DNA of 64,000 bases from Xylogone sp. PMI_703 (taxonomy: Eukaryota; Ascomycota; Leotiomycetes), in the NCBI GenBank assembly GCA_021399445.1, contig JAJTUQ010000007.1, positions 248,001 through 312,000 on the forward strand, read 5' to 3'. Positions within the stretch are counted from its first letter, which is position 1; every line of letters starts with the position of its first letter. Below the pieces are notes generated by a model, which ran no database searches, was not told where the DNA came from, and saw only the letters and a program-made list of their open reading frames with translations. A program made the translations under genes and the position numbers. This document shows, one piece after another, positions 12,392 to 26,687 of the stretch.

Positions 12392-13478
12392 ATGCAAGAT
12401 AACCAAGAGGAAAGAAGCATGGATACATCACAATCGTCTTCCAAAAAATGGGCGCCAACACCGAAGTTACCAGATAGTGTCATGAAAATGTTTGACATGA
12501 CTGGTAGAGTGGTTATTGTTACAGGAGGATCTGGTGGTATTGGCTATGATGCTGCCAGAGCACTAGCAGAAGCAGGGGCAAATGTAGGACTTCGCCTTCG
12601 AATGATTCAAAGGTGAATGAATAAGCTGACCGAATCCGGATCCAGATTGCTTTATGGTATAGCCATGCAACCAATACCAGCGAACTAGCAACTATCCTTG
12701 AAAAGGACTTCGGGATTAAAGCCAAAGCCTATAAGTGTGCTGTTGAGAATTTCGAAGAGGTGTGTAATTGTAGAAATCTTATGTATGAACCTCATCTGAA
12801 AATCTGTTTGGAAGGTTCGAGATCAAACCGCTGCCGTTATGAAGGATTTTGGTCACCTCGATGTTATGATTGCGAATGCCGGGATTTCACTTCCAGCAGG
12901 TATATGCGAGGTTTCCCATGAATATGAAACTCAACTAATAACAATGTCAGGTGGTATTGATGATCCTCTTAAAAACTGGGAGGAGGTCTTGGGAGTTAAC
13001 TTAGACGGAGCGTATTACTGTGCAAAGGTAGCTGGTGAGATATTCCGCCGGCAAGGATCTGGGAATCTTATCTTTACAGCGTCAATGTCTGGTCATATCG
13101 CAAATGTTCCACAGCGACAGGTATGTGCTCATAAACGTGTAGCTTCTATAAACATATATTCTCAATTAGCTACTGATTATTCACTTGTAGGCATGTTACA
13201 ACGCTTCTAAAGCTGCCGTAATACACCTAGCTAAATCTCTAGCTGTAGAATGGGCAAGTTTTGCACGTGTAAACACTGTCTCACCAGGATATATCAAGAC
13301 TCCAATATCTGCGGGATGCTCGAAAGAGATGAAAGATGAATGGTTCAGTTTAACGCCAATGAGACGTGAGGGAGATACCAAGGAGCTTAAGGGGATTTAT
13401 TTATACCTTGCTAGTGATGCCAGTACCTTTACAACTGGTAGTGACATTATAGTTGACGGTGGATACACCTGCCGATAA
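12392..13478 (+). CDS. Short-chain dehydrogenase (sorbose/L-xylulose reductase-like), SDR3
   Basis: Exons 12392..12583, 12646..12759, 12815..13120, 13191..13478, 299 aa, all introns phase 0. Motifs: [14 protein letters not shown], the catalytic Ser in [17 protein letters not shown] (Tyr/Lys) and [10 protein letters not shown]. The C-terminus VDGGYTC is typical of the SOU1/NADPH-mannitol dehydrogenase group, and the IALWYSH segment again lacks the NAD-specific acid. The ATG at 12392 was taken; one nine codons later (12419) would also work. It is clearly paralogous to SDR1, so the cluster holds two reductases of one type. Likely role: NADPH-dependent ketose to polyol reduction in the cytosol. 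Confidence 0.9.
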
Positions 13479-13840
13479 ATATTCAACTACTAAATTACAG
13501 ATTCTAATTCTACTTAATTCTATCAAGCTCATGTATGTCTGGCATTAGTACAGGTTATGTAATTGACGCTTTTGATATTTTAAGGTTTGATTGCTTGAAC
13601 GTATACTTCTTTAATTACAATAAAACTTTGTATAAATCACTCCTAGAACTAGGGGAAGATACAAGGCTTCACATTCGAGCGCAATATTCTATTGAGAAAC
13701 CGGATATTTAACTAGGATGCACATGTTAATAGACGATGTAGAAACTAGAGTAAGTTCGAAGCTAATTCGATCCAATAGGTTCTAATTATATCAAATTCTT
13801 CATCAAACACATAACAGAAACATAGAATTTCGATAGAATA

Positions 13841-14611
13841 TCAGGACACTGTGCTCGAAAACTTGATGTCTTGAATGCTTTTAATACGAATATTCGGGAC
13901 CAACAATTTCTCCTTAATAAGTTGCGCATTTAATAAATCATTCCGATCTACTCTATTATATCCGTCATCTAAGTTTGACTCGATTCCAGCAGTGACATGT
14001 CTCTTGGCTACTCTTTTTCTCATCTCTCCTACATCGACATCTATGAATATACTCAGATCAATAAGATCACGGATATTTCTCCAGCCATCTTCATCCAGAA
14101 GAAGATAATTTCCCTCGAGTATAATAATTGAGGTCCCAGGATATATAGTTATAGCGTCTGGAACCGGATCTTTAATCGCATGATCGAAAGATGGAGCACG
14201 TAGAGTCTCTCCTACTGCTCCTGGAGGCCTATCCTTATTACCCTGATCTGCCCATTGACGAAGGTGGTTTATGAACGTTAAAATTCCACCAATATCGAAA
14301 GTCCATGGTGCACCACGCCTCATATATGCAACTGTCCTATTTGGAAAGCCATCAAGGGTAGAACGTGGGTAGTGAAAACCATCAATGGAAATGGAGACTG
14401 CAAATGGTGCCGGATCTTGTTGAAGGGTATACAAAGCATTCTCTTCCTTTAAGAGATCCACCAACTTATTTGCTATGGTGGTCTTTCCTGACCCGGGAGC
14501 ACCAGCGATGGATACTAGATAGGTTTGTCGAGGGCATTGGGTGGCGAGATTGTAAATATATTTTGCGAGTTCTTTACATGTCTCTTCCATCTTGAATGGA
14601 ACATCGAACAT
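13841..14611 (-). CDS. P-loop kinase of the phosphoribulokinase/uridine kinase type
   Basis: Single exon, 256 aa. Walker A is IAGAPGSGKTTIANKL near residues 35-50. SISIDGFHYPR follows, equivalent to the DGFY/DGFH substrate strand of the uridine/pantothenate kinase family. Then come APSFDHAIKDP and the Walker-B-like IIILEGNYLLLDEDGW. A RKRVAKRHV lid segment and an NDLLNA helix finish the fold. The family phosphorylates small hydroxylated substrates (uridine, ribulose-5-P, pantothenate). Fungal members of this group are poorly characterised. In a cluster of four polyol/ketose oxidoreductases, a sugar or polyol is an attractive substrate, but that is inference. A CGG-N10-CCG lies 168-183 bp upstream. 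Confidence 0.8.
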   Translation of the reverse strand: MFDVPFKMEETCKELAKYIYNLATQCPRQTYLVSIAGAPGSGKTTIANKLVDLLKEENALYTLQQDPAPFAVSISIDGFHYPRSTLDGFPNRTVAYMRRGAPWTFDIGGILTFINHLRQWADQGNKDRPPGAVGETLRAPSFDHAIKDPVPDAITIYPGTSIIILEGNYLLLDEDGWRNIRDLIDLSIFIDVDVGEMRKRVAKRHVTAGIESNLDDGYNRVDRNDLLNAQLIKEKLLVPNIRIKSIQDIKFSSTVS

Positions 14612-14778
14612 AATTCAAAAAAAGAGGGGGAGGGGAAACAGTGTTGCTCATCTTGTCTATACTATTTATTACCCATACCGAATACTCATTGCAAATATCC
14701 TCCAGAAATAATCAGGAGCGGATTAGTTCTTTTCGAATTGTTCACAAAGCTTACTCACTCTACGGTAATTAGACCCGG

Positions 14779-14794
14779 CGGACTTTATAAGCCG
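14779..14794. promoter_or_regulatory. CGG-N10-CCG upstream of the kinase
   Basis: One inverted CGG pair with 10-bp spacing lies 168-183 bp upstream of the kinase start, the same position relative to the ATG as in neighbouring genes. Confidence 0.5.
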
Positions 14795-15151
14795 TCTTTA
14801 GGAGTAAACTGTAATTCCGGACTCCAATACCGAACCATGATTCTCTATCCAGCGGACCACAAGCTCCGATGTAGTCGTCAAGCGCTCTAATCGGGGCTAT
14901 TCAACCAAGAAATGATATTCTTTTAAAAGTCTATAATGAAATATTGAAAGGATTTATTGAGATAAACGACTAATACTTTAGAGGCAAATAAGTAATTGAA
15001 TAAACTATCTTGGAATACAATAATATAGTTTATAATGAGGATCACACCAAAAGGCAACGGATTAAACTTCCATAACAATTATTTATAGGCCATAATCGCT
15101 AAACCGTGATTGTTCCACCAAAAGCATTTTTAGGATGCCTAAGCATTGGAC

Positions 15152-15858
15152 TCATTGAACAATCGTCAATTTAACGTGATGTACACTGATATCCTTTACA
15201 CTCGCTTCAACCAAGGGTACATTTGCTTTGAATTCTTCAGATTCCATAGCTTTCATATGCGTATCAAGGCTTTCCCACCCAATGGCAGCAACATATTGGT
15301 CAATACTTCCTCCAATCCCGATATCTAGGCCCTCAATATTTTTCGATGCCGGGGCATTGACAACACCCGTGCACCCATTTGAACTCTGAATAACAGATGT
15401 GAAGGCAGTGAAGGTGCCAATAAAATTTGGAGTAAATGAAGAGAAAATTGCAATTTCCATTACGCCAGCTTGGAATACCCGCAAATGACGGTGAGGAGAA
15501 AAGTTTATATATAGGAATTGAGGAATTCCAAAGGCGATAAGATCGAGCTTTCTTTGGAAAACGAAAAAGGCTGCGGAGGTTTTAAACTGAGAACAATACT
15601 CTATTGATATCCATTCTGCAATAGCTGCGTGTTAACACATAACTGTGATTAATAGATGCCAAGAACATTACCTATTAACAAGTCTATCTCGTCTGAATTT
15701 TCAAGCCTCCAACCCCAATGGATATTTTGGACACCATTCTGCTGTGCTAGTACAGAGAGGATGTCATTCCAAACGTTGTTTTCCCGTGATGATTGAACAT
15801 CGATAGCGATTCGTGGTTTGACAGTAAAAGATAAAAATTCCGTAATATTAGATGACAT
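15152..15858 (-). CDS. Dimeric alpha/beta-barrel (ABM/Dabb-like) protein
   Basis: Two exons, complement(15152..15615, 15672..15858), 216 aa. Two ABM-like repeats are suggested. The first includes HWGWRLENSDEIDLLIEW with an Asp/Glu-rich helix. The second contains YVAAIGWESLDTHMKAME followed by SVHHVKLTIVQ at the C-terminus, the usual strand-helix pattern of small monooxygenase/stress-responsive barrels. No cofactor or catalytic residue can be assigned. It is the last gene of the polyol cluster and has two CGG-N10-CCG sites 151-184 bp upstream, so co-regulation is likely. The fold is moderately certain; the function is unknown. Confidence 0.7.
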
Positions 15859-16008
15859 TTTACGAGGACTACGGTTTTGAAGAGCTTGACTTTAGCAATG
15901 TAAATTTAAACCTCCTCACTTAAACAAAGAAACCACGTAAAAATAGAGCCACTAGACATGACATTTATATTAATATAGTCGTTTGGGTCTAGCTTGTACA
16001 CACTCGCC

Positions 16009-16042
16009 CGGAGTGGACAGTCCGAGCGGGAGCTGTTTGCCG
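16009..16042. promoter_or_regulatory. Two adjacent CGG-N10-CCG sites upstream of the ABM-like gene
   Basis: CGG-N10-CCG occurs at 16009-16024 and again at 16027-16042, only two bases apart. Both are upstream of the start at 15858. Confidence 0.6.
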
Positions 16043-16518
16043 ATATAGTTATCCACCGCACTTACACGATTATTCTAAAGCAGGATATAGTAAATGGACG
16101 GATACTAATTGCAGTTTAGCTTGATGCCCAATGTGAAAGTTGAAGCCTAAGGATTTGCATCCTTCCACCGGTGTCAACCACCCTTCTCGCCGATATGGTT
16201 CCTTGTAGACCCCGGCTTCTTACTCCTCTCACACTTGTAGGCCTTGAGTTCCTTACCTTGACTACATTATGCTTTGTTAGTATAAATTAATCTAACATTT
16301 CTGCTTATATGTGAAAAAAAATTACTCACAATTCGACTTTACAGCGTAAATTTCTATTAATGCAAGCATAAAAGGCAACAAATCTAAAGTATATTTTTAT
16401 AATTCATTGTTGTACTCTACAATCAGCGTACAACAGTAAAGAGTTATTAATCAGTGTACTTTAACTTGGCATCAGTATAAAATCTAATAAGAGAAATACG
16501 TTAATCTTGAAAATGGTC

Positions 16519-18233
16519 TTAATGCTGTCGTCTGGTGACCTTAACATTAAGCCCAGTTTGCTTATTGAACCAAAAGTTGTGTGTTTCCCATTCCTTCTCA
16601 GGATGAACTAACTCTAGTCGGTAATACCGGATAATACTTGGAAGTAGTTTGTGAATCTCCGTAATCGATATCTTTTTAGTTAGTCAGTATTAAATTCTTT
16701 ACACAAAAGTAGTGAATATTACTGTGCCGTACATTCTTCCCAATACAAGTGCGTGATCCAGCTCCAAAATGAATCATGTATCGGTCCATGTATTCAGCTG
16801 TAGGTCCTAACCAACGGTCTGGATTCCATCTATCTGCATCATCCCCAAATATATTCTTATCCAAATGAAGAACACTTGCGCTAATTCCCACACGGCTTCC
16901 TCCCGGGAAGAATCTTCCTGCAATAATCTTCCCTGATGGCGGAACATGCCTTGGCATTGTCATTCCGACACTCGGATGCAACCTCATCGCTTCCTTGAAG
17001 CAAGCTGAAAAGTATGGGAGCTTTCTCGCTTCTGAATATTTCACAGGGTCACTTATCTGGTTTGCTTTTACCGCTGTATCGATTTCTGTCACTAATCGAT
17101 GGTAGCTTTCTGGATTTTTCATCAGGAAGTAGAGAATAGCTCGCATAGCTATGGCAGTGGTGTCCGATCCTGCAAACAGGGCTACCCAAGCTTCCGTAGT
17201 GATATCAACAACAGTAAAATCCATCTTTTCATCGGAGATCTTGAACAACTTATCCAGCACATCAGAACTAGATTTTGCAGTCAGCTTGATAGAAGATCTT
17301 AGGTACGCCTATAATATAGTATGAGTCATTCACCGTTCAACCTTATTGTCCTGCATTAAAATTTGACGATTATGGACGGCCTCTTTTGCTGCCTTCACAA
17401 TGTTATTGTAACAGACAAGCGCTCGACGTACTGGAGGGAGAAGGTGGCCTAGAATCCGAATGCCTCTGACATATGAAGGGAGTACGCTTGTTGTGGCAAC
17501 GGCAGGGAGGAGAAGATCCAGCGAGCGAATGTAATCATGATAGTCATGACGATCCTTCATAAACCCAAACTGTTTACCGAAAAAAAGTTCTCCAATCACG
17601 TCAAATGCGTACATTTGAAACCATATTCCGAGATCCATTGACTTTCCTGATATGGCGAACTCATCCATGCGTGTAATGAACATATGAGTGCAATCATCGA
17701 CGTATTGCTCTGACTCGAGAATACTAGTGAGGGAGTACAGATTGTTCACAAACTTGCGTCGATATGCATGCAACTTTTCATCTCTCTGAGTGAAGAGATC
17801 TTCGTTTGGGGATATATGTGAGGCGAAAGGGTTGTAGAAGTCAGTCTTGGTGAATCCGGAATTAACAGAATAGATAACCCTAACAGCTTCTGGATCGGAG
17901 ACGGAGACTTCATTTGGTGCAATGCGTACAATCTTCCCTACAGATTGGCGTTTAAATGGTTGATAAGTATAAAGCAATTAGAAAATGTGGTGCCATCTTA
18001 CCATATTTACGATGCAATTCTCGTTGTTTCTTGTCTATATTTCCCTTAAGGACTTGAACCACGAGCCAAAATCTTGAGATCTTTGCCCAAAATGGCCCAG
18101 GAAGGTCCGAATATGGGTGGAAGAAGTAGGAGTACACACCCCAAGCAAACCATGCCAAGCTGATCAGTACTGGGTAGGTAGTCCAGCTTTGGAAGAGTGT
18201 AAAGACAAGAAGTGTTAGTTGTTGAAAGATCAT
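16519..18233 (-). CDS. Cytochrome P450 A (pisatin demethylase-like group)
   Basis: Four exons, complement(16519..16671, 16733..17297, 17334..17937, 18002..18233), 517 aa. An N-terminal membrane anchor (about residues 5-35) is followed by a Pro/Gly hinge, DLPGPFWAK. The I-helix is FAGSDTT, ExxR is KEAMR, then FGDDADRWNPDRW. The heme loop is FGAGSRTCIGKN with the Cys ligand. The intron at 17298-17333 would be only 36 nt. An alternative phase-0 splice (33 nt) also keeps the frame, so about four residues there are uncertain. It is a class II microsomal monooxygenase; the substrate is unknown. It shares a 368-bp bidirectional promoter with the FAD monooxygenase, so the two are probably co-expressed. 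Confidence 0.9.
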
Positions 18234-18601
18234 TCTGGTAGCCCAATAAAGTAAACAAGTTTAATACTGAAATTGTTGGAAGGCATAGCGGGATCTCTAA
18301 CATGTTATTAAGTATATTTGTGTGTGATTTAATGTTCAGTGTTGAAGGCCGATAGTATGGGGGTTAGGGTCGGCAGCTGTAGCCGGACATACGTTGGCGG
18401 AGCTCCCGGTCAAGGGACTCGGAAGCAACAGCGGATATCCCGCGCACTAATAGCTGAGGCAATATGGAAACTCTAGGAAGGCCTGGGTTGTAAGACAGTC
18501 GTGATGAAGAGGATTAATTGAAATAAAAACCAAAAGACAGTTCCCAGCAGTTTGAAACAATTAATTTATGTTGCTTGAATCGATTTGCAATTCATAAAAA
18601 T
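18234..18601. promoter_or_regulatory. Bidirectional promoter of P450 A and FAD monooxygenase
   Basis: This short head-to-head region contains CGG-N9-CCG at 18371-18385 (138-152 bp upstream of the P450), CGG-N5-CCG at 18398-18408, and GGGTTAGGGT at 18361-18370. Similar N5 sites occur before P450 B. Regulatory function is inferred. Confidence 0.5.
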
Positions 18602-21047
<2,446 letters not shown>

Positions 21048-21492
21048 AATAACATCCGTCATCACTGGGCGATTGGCCTGTTAACACTACAGGGTGGCGT
21101 CGGTTGAGACATAAGAATCGATATGCAGGGCCGATAATTATTTGGTCCTCTCAGTCACAGCTAAGAGTTGACAAAGATGGCAGTAACCTATAAATAAAGT
21201 GTACTTGTGTGATTAAATAATATAGCAATATTAGATTTGGCCACTAGTTTGGCTCACATTGGTTAACTCGTCCTGTCGGTAGGCCAATGTCCGATATTGG
21301 CGTATCTGCTGAAAACGTATATCCTTCATATTTTAGTATCAGTACATTTCACTAGCGCAATATGATACTATAATATATTTCCATCCATAACGGATAAGTA
21401 CACTACCGTGATCAAATTACGAAGAATCGTAAAGAGACAATTAAAATTAGTCTTTCCTCCTTTAGATAAGAGCTACACTATAATCCATATAA
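21048..21492. other. Convergent intergenic region
   Basis: Tail-to-tail AT-rich region between the FAD monooxygenase and TF2. No feature was recognised. Confidence 0.5.
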
Positions 21493-24061
21493 TCACCCAG
21501 GAAGTCGCATCAGTTCTTCAATCAATTGATTCGACGACTGGAAGTCGAAAAAGGAATTGAATTGTTCATCTGGAAATGATTCGAATTGCTCTTGCCCATC
21601 CTGACTCATCGATAATGATGGAGGGAGGATGCTACTGGCCAAGTCTCCTGTCTCTACAAAAGTATGTATGCTATCGGTATGAGATTCTCTCACTCGGTTC
21701 GTGTTCTCTGCAGCCTCTTCTTGATCGTATGACGGTTCTTCGTTGGCTGACTGCTTTTGCGATCTCCAATAGTCAAGAACACGGCAGGATATCTCAGCGC
21801 ATCGCTCTGCCGCTTTCAAGTTAATCTGTTTGAAAACCTGTACTCCAAGGCTGCAAATATGGACCAAATCCTCCGTATTCTCCCCCTTTGGCTCATTAAT
21901 GATCTTGGCCAGGATGGGGAGCATTGCCTGTAGGCAATAGTAACAGTAGTAGCTCCATTTTCTAACACTCGGAGCTAACTCGAAGATTCGATGTATATAG
22001 GATATCATGTCGGCTGATGCATTAAGACATAGCGTTTGGTAGAGGTCAAAATTACTTTTTGGCGGTATTTTATCGAACTTCACAACCCATCTTCGATTTA
22101 GAATAATTATTGCTAGGTTGTAGTCTTGCATTATGTCAGCAAATCTCTTGAGGGATTATTTGGCAACACCTACGGATTCGCATACTGCTCCGTTGTCTGG
22201 ATTCTGCGCTGCAAGGTGGATATTGAAGTTCATCGTCTCTACCTGGATAGTCCTCAAAACGAAGGTAGTCTGGCAAAGCACTACGCCAAGCATGCAGGTC
22301 TTCCACAATTTTCTCATGGGAAGTTTGCGCTCCTTGTAAAGAGCGATCCTGCTATTCGAATCGATAAGTCAGCACCTTGTACAACAGATACGACTTTAAT
22401 AGCATAAGGAAACAAGACCTTACTAGCTTGATAATACGTTCAAGAATTTTTGCAATCTCCACAAGGTGATGAACAAAATTCGTTGCTAGTATGTCAAGTC
22501 GATCAGTGGGCAGATTTCCCTGAAAAGAGTTATTGATATTCCCTGTAGAAACGGAAGTATTATTTACTACCTTAGTGGTAAGGAAATTGGTGTCGGGTTG
22601 CTTTTGAAACGACATCGGCCGACCAGAATCCAGACTTAACTCAATTTCTTGAACGTAGAGCAGACACCAAGTCCTCTTTGCTTCTTCTGCATCAATATCA
22701 AGAGACCGGTGGTATCGGTCTAGGTTTAGTCCAATGGAGAAAGCAAACCGCGTAGAGATTCCAACTAGGTTATATGCCACTACGACGGTCAGTGAGAATA
22801 AGGAGCATTCCTAGAATGTTGTGCTCTTACAGTTTGGGTTGATCACATGTTGAGCATACGCACCCTATGTAGCTGACTTAGTAGAGAGAAGTGAATAAGT
22901 TAAGATGTAACTTACCATGAGTAATGCAGCTTGCACCAATTCGATATTGACCGCATCTAACAGCCGGCCGAGAATGTTCTGGGCTTCTCCAAAGTAGTAC
23001 GCCGCCCAGGTCGAGCTATCATCTCTTCCATACTCATATAGTGCGCCGAGAGCAAGAACGGCGTAAATAAGGCACAGAGACTGTTGCCGGTCTGAGGTCA
23101 ACCGAGGGGTTAAAAAACCTGCATTGTCTCCAAGTAATTCTCTTAACTCTTCGTACCTTTTCCGAAATCGTTGGACGCGAAAGACGGGTAAGAAGAAGTA
23201 AATTGTTTGGAAAAAGTTCGCAACGTGCCTATCCGCGACATCTTTCGAGAGAGCCTTCTGTTGGAATGCTCCATTATAAGGGACAACGTAATCGCAAGAA
23301 CCTAACAATTTACTGAGATCGAGATTCTCTGCTGTATCTTTGGGTTGCATCGACTCTCTGTGGAAAGTTTGACGTAGCCGCTCTAATCTTAGAGGGCTGA
23401 GCTCTTCCTTAAATTGGCGTAACTGCTTTCCTAATGAGTTTGCAAATACAAACGTTGAGGTGCTTCCTTTTTTTTTTGGAAACAGTTAGCCGGTTTAGTT
23501 TAAAATTAATATTTAGAGAGTATGGACACGCACCGTAAAATTCAAAACAACCAGTCTGTTGGTTTAATTCTGTAACGCATGGTATTGCAATGCTTTGTCC
23601 TTGTGCAACCCAATCATCTATTCATCTAACCATAAGTATTACGGCGTTTTAGCTTGCAGAGCCGCAGCTGAGAATCTCTTACCACCAGACTTGCAGGAAG
23701 TGTCCTTAATATGCTGCGCTAACGTCGTTTCAATTTGATCCAAGCGACTCAGAATCAAATCGAACTTGCTACTACAGTCAGAGAGAATGGGGAAAACAGT
23801 CCATTAAATAGTACCTTGTCAATATGGTATTGTTAGATGCTGCATCACGAGAAGCGAATATGCATTCATGGCCTTGCCGGGAGCATTGCTTGCAAGGATT
23901 AAGGCCATCACACTGGAAATGATTGCATCAACAACTCTTCTGATCTAAATAGAGTTTGGTTCACAAACCTTGGTTCGTCTCCTGCGACATCTTTCACAGG
24001 CTTCGGGAGTCTTTCTCCGAGACAACGTTGGAGCAGGTCTTTCCGGCTGGGAATCTTCCAT
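21493..24061 (-). CDS. Zn2Cys6 transcription factor with fungal-specific TF domain (TF2)
   Basis: Proposed ten exons, complement(21493..22146, 22186..22208, 22243..22351, 22424..22779, 22831..22864, 22916..23466, 23534..23617, 23683..23771, 23815..23912, 23969..24061), 696 aa. The zinc cluster is ACERCRRRRTK, an intron, then CDGLNPCKQCSRQGHECIF. A coiled-coil follows (LILSRLDQIETTLAQHI). The middle domain has FFQTIYFFLPVFR, AVLALGALYEYG, GISTRFAFSIGLNLDRYHRSL and SLDSGRPMSFQ. Between 22147 and 22242 the model needs two introns of 39 and 34 nt. A single longer intron (22242 to 22120) also preserves frame, so that joint is uncertain. It lies between the two P450 genes, so it is a candidate local regulator. 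It has no visible CGG inverted site of its own. Confidence 0.85.
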
Positions 24062-24692
24062 TTGCGGCCGCAATGAAACGTCGTATCCTTGGATACTTAT
24101 TCCTTCCGCTGTAGATCGGAGCTAGGACTTTCAAGATTATAGAAGTAGCATTTTATCTCAGTAATCGGATCATCGTCCCTCTAAGAAGTTTCTGAGGGAA
24201 AATCCAGTGACTGGAGACTATTTGTAATGTCAAAGCTCCTTAGACGAGGCACTTGTGGATGGCTAGCCTGTACTCCACCCCCGCATCCCCGACTTTTCTC
24301 CAGTTTTTGATCAGCTGATAATGCTTGGAAGGCTACAAAGGGCCAATTTCTTGCCAGAGCTTATGAACTGTGGTTCCTGTGGACTGTTAAATCTCTGGTG
24401 CCGTTTCGTCCCGATCGTCCTAGTTCATTATTTAAGCTTGTTAAGGAGTCCTAGGCTTTGGATATACGACCGTAACATAGTTGACACATTATCCGATATG
24501 CCTGCCAACTTACAGCCAAAGTAGATCTTTTAAACACAACCATTAATATTTCTGTTACGGAACATGTTATGTTTAAGGGACAAATGACTAGAATATTGTT
24601 AGACAAGGAAATTTCCCTGGTTACATGTTTATTCAAGTTGAAGCTTAAGTAATATATGTATGCATTTGACTAAATCTTCCAAAGTAGGAACA
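24062..24692. other. Intergenic region upstream of TF2, downstream of P450 B
   Basis: About 630 bp with no supported gene. It carries the TF2 promoter and the P450 B 3' end. Confidence 0.5.
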
Positions 24693-26687
24693 CTAGTCTT
24701 CATAACCTTTAAAGACTTCCTGAGCTTCTATGCACTCGCGATCAATAATCTGTTGATGCTGTGCAGATCGCACCTTCAAAGTAATAGGGAATGGTTTTGG
24801 TGCAATGAGGAAACCATTTGTCCATTCGGTCTCCACCGAATCCCGAACGTCTTCACTAGACAATGATGCACCGGTCCTAGTATCGTTTCCAGGAGTGATG
24901 TAAAATGCCCAGACGAGCTTGCTCACATTGATTAACTAGATTGTATTTGATTAGAGGCCGGCTCTAGTGAGAATGGCAACATGCTCACCAAAGAATTCTC
25001 TGCCAGATGTTGGCCCGGACAAATCCGTCTCCCAGCCCCGAATGAATACGTTGTACGCATTCTATCTGGAATTTCAAGGTTCGTCTTGTATCCATATTCG
25101 TTCTGCTCGAATCTTTCTGGGATAAATTCATCGGGTCGATCGTAATATTCGGGATCATGCTGAATTGCCCTAGTTGTTGCGCTGTTGTGAGCACGCAGGA
25201 AATTTCCAAAGTACTTTCGATCTTGCAGAACGTACCATGTATTGGCTAGAAAAACTGATCCTTTTGGGAAGTGATAACCATCATAAGTGTCATCTATTTC
25301 AGATTAGAAGTGTGTCCCAAATATCTGGAGCCACATACCCTGAATGAGAGCATGTGGAATTCCCCCTGCAGCAACCGGTCGCCATCGCAAAACCTGGATA
25401 TTTCAGCATCTTGACACTGACACGCAGATAGGCTCGACATTGTTACCTCATTAACACAGCTCTTGATGTAGGGCAAATTCTCAAGATCTTCAAAAGTTGG
25501 TGATCTATTGGTGCCACAAATTTTATCCACGGCCTCCTGTGCTTTCTTAAAGACTCTTGGATACTTGACCATAGCCAACAAGAAAGAAAGCAATGTGGAA
25601 GATGTAGTATCAGAACCTCCTTCCATGAGTACACCCCCAATGTAGGCCACATGCTCATCATCCAAACCATGTTTTTCCTTTTGTGACTCCTGCATCAGTT
25701 CATCCATAAAACATCTTCTACGCACCCCTCGTTCCATACGATCCTTAACATTTTGAAGTAACTCGAAATACAATTGTCGCTGCTCAGCACGGATTTTTAG
25801 TGCCCATTTACGCCACGGTGCCATAAATGTGGGTAGAAACTTCAAGATAGGAAAAATATCCACCGGAGGCATAGCTCCTGTCTCAAGAATAGCAGTGAAC
25901 TGGTCCTGAACGTGATATAACCGTTGAATATTGGGATGGTTGAATTCGGGACCGCGAATTCCAAATACTGATGAGAGAATAACAGCAGTGGAGTAACGGC
26001 GAACGTGATCATAGTATTTGTCAGGGCTTTCTGAAAGTTGTTTGAGTGTGAGAACAGCCTCAGCTTCTTGGAGGAGTTGATAGGATGTCACTGCCGTGAT
26101 GTTTAGTATCGTCTGGTATACTTTTCTCTGCCCTCGCCATTCGGGGCTATAAGGCATCAAAAGGAGGTGCGTTTTGTCGCGAGTAATAAGTTCGGCGCCA
26201 ATATGGTTTGGAGCTCTACTAGAATAAATTGCACCGCGTTTGTCGAATAGACTGGACAGCTTAATCAACTTCTCCTGAACAAATTGTGGAAGGGATGCTC
26301 ACTCTCGCACAACTCGTGGTGAATTAAGAATTATCAAGTTTCCGGGCCCTAACTTAAGAGAAACGATGGGTCCATATCTTCGTGACCATTCTTGGAACCT
26401 AAGAGACGACTGGTCAGTGTACTTCCCCAAAAGACTGAGTAGAGCTGATAGGCTACAAACTTGAGGTATGCCTTTGTTGTTGGTATTTGATGTAAATTTC
26501 CTGTAGCAATGAGCAAATCTTCTTTTGAAGTGTTAAAAAAATAGTGATTCTTACCAAGGAATGGAATTGTAGGAGGGCCAGGGGGGAGAGATGTTGCTCT
26601 CTGTGTAGCTAAGGCATATCGAAGGAGATTATATGCAACAAGAGAGGCCACCACAAGACCAAGTATAGCTCCAGTTGTGCTAAACAT
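24693..26687 (-). CDS. Cytochrome P450 B (OrdA/CYP64-like group)
   Basis: Eight exons, complement(24693..24935, 24989..25169, 25236..25293, 25339..25393, 25447..26251, 26303..26398, 26461..26500, 26555..26687), 536 aa. The start is the ATG at 26687, not the upstream TTG. There is an N-terminal anchor, the hinge LPPGPPTIPFLG, and DKRGAIYSSR. The I-helix is MEGGSDTTSS, ExxR lies around VNEVLRWRP, and PERF is DEFIPERF. The heme loop is FGAGRRICPGQHLAENS. The intron 25170-25235 is 66 nt with no in-frame stop; splicing it restores the canonical NTWAIQHDPEYY. The gene is probably a microsomal oxygenase of the second cluster. Family certain, substrate unknown. Confidence 0.92.
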
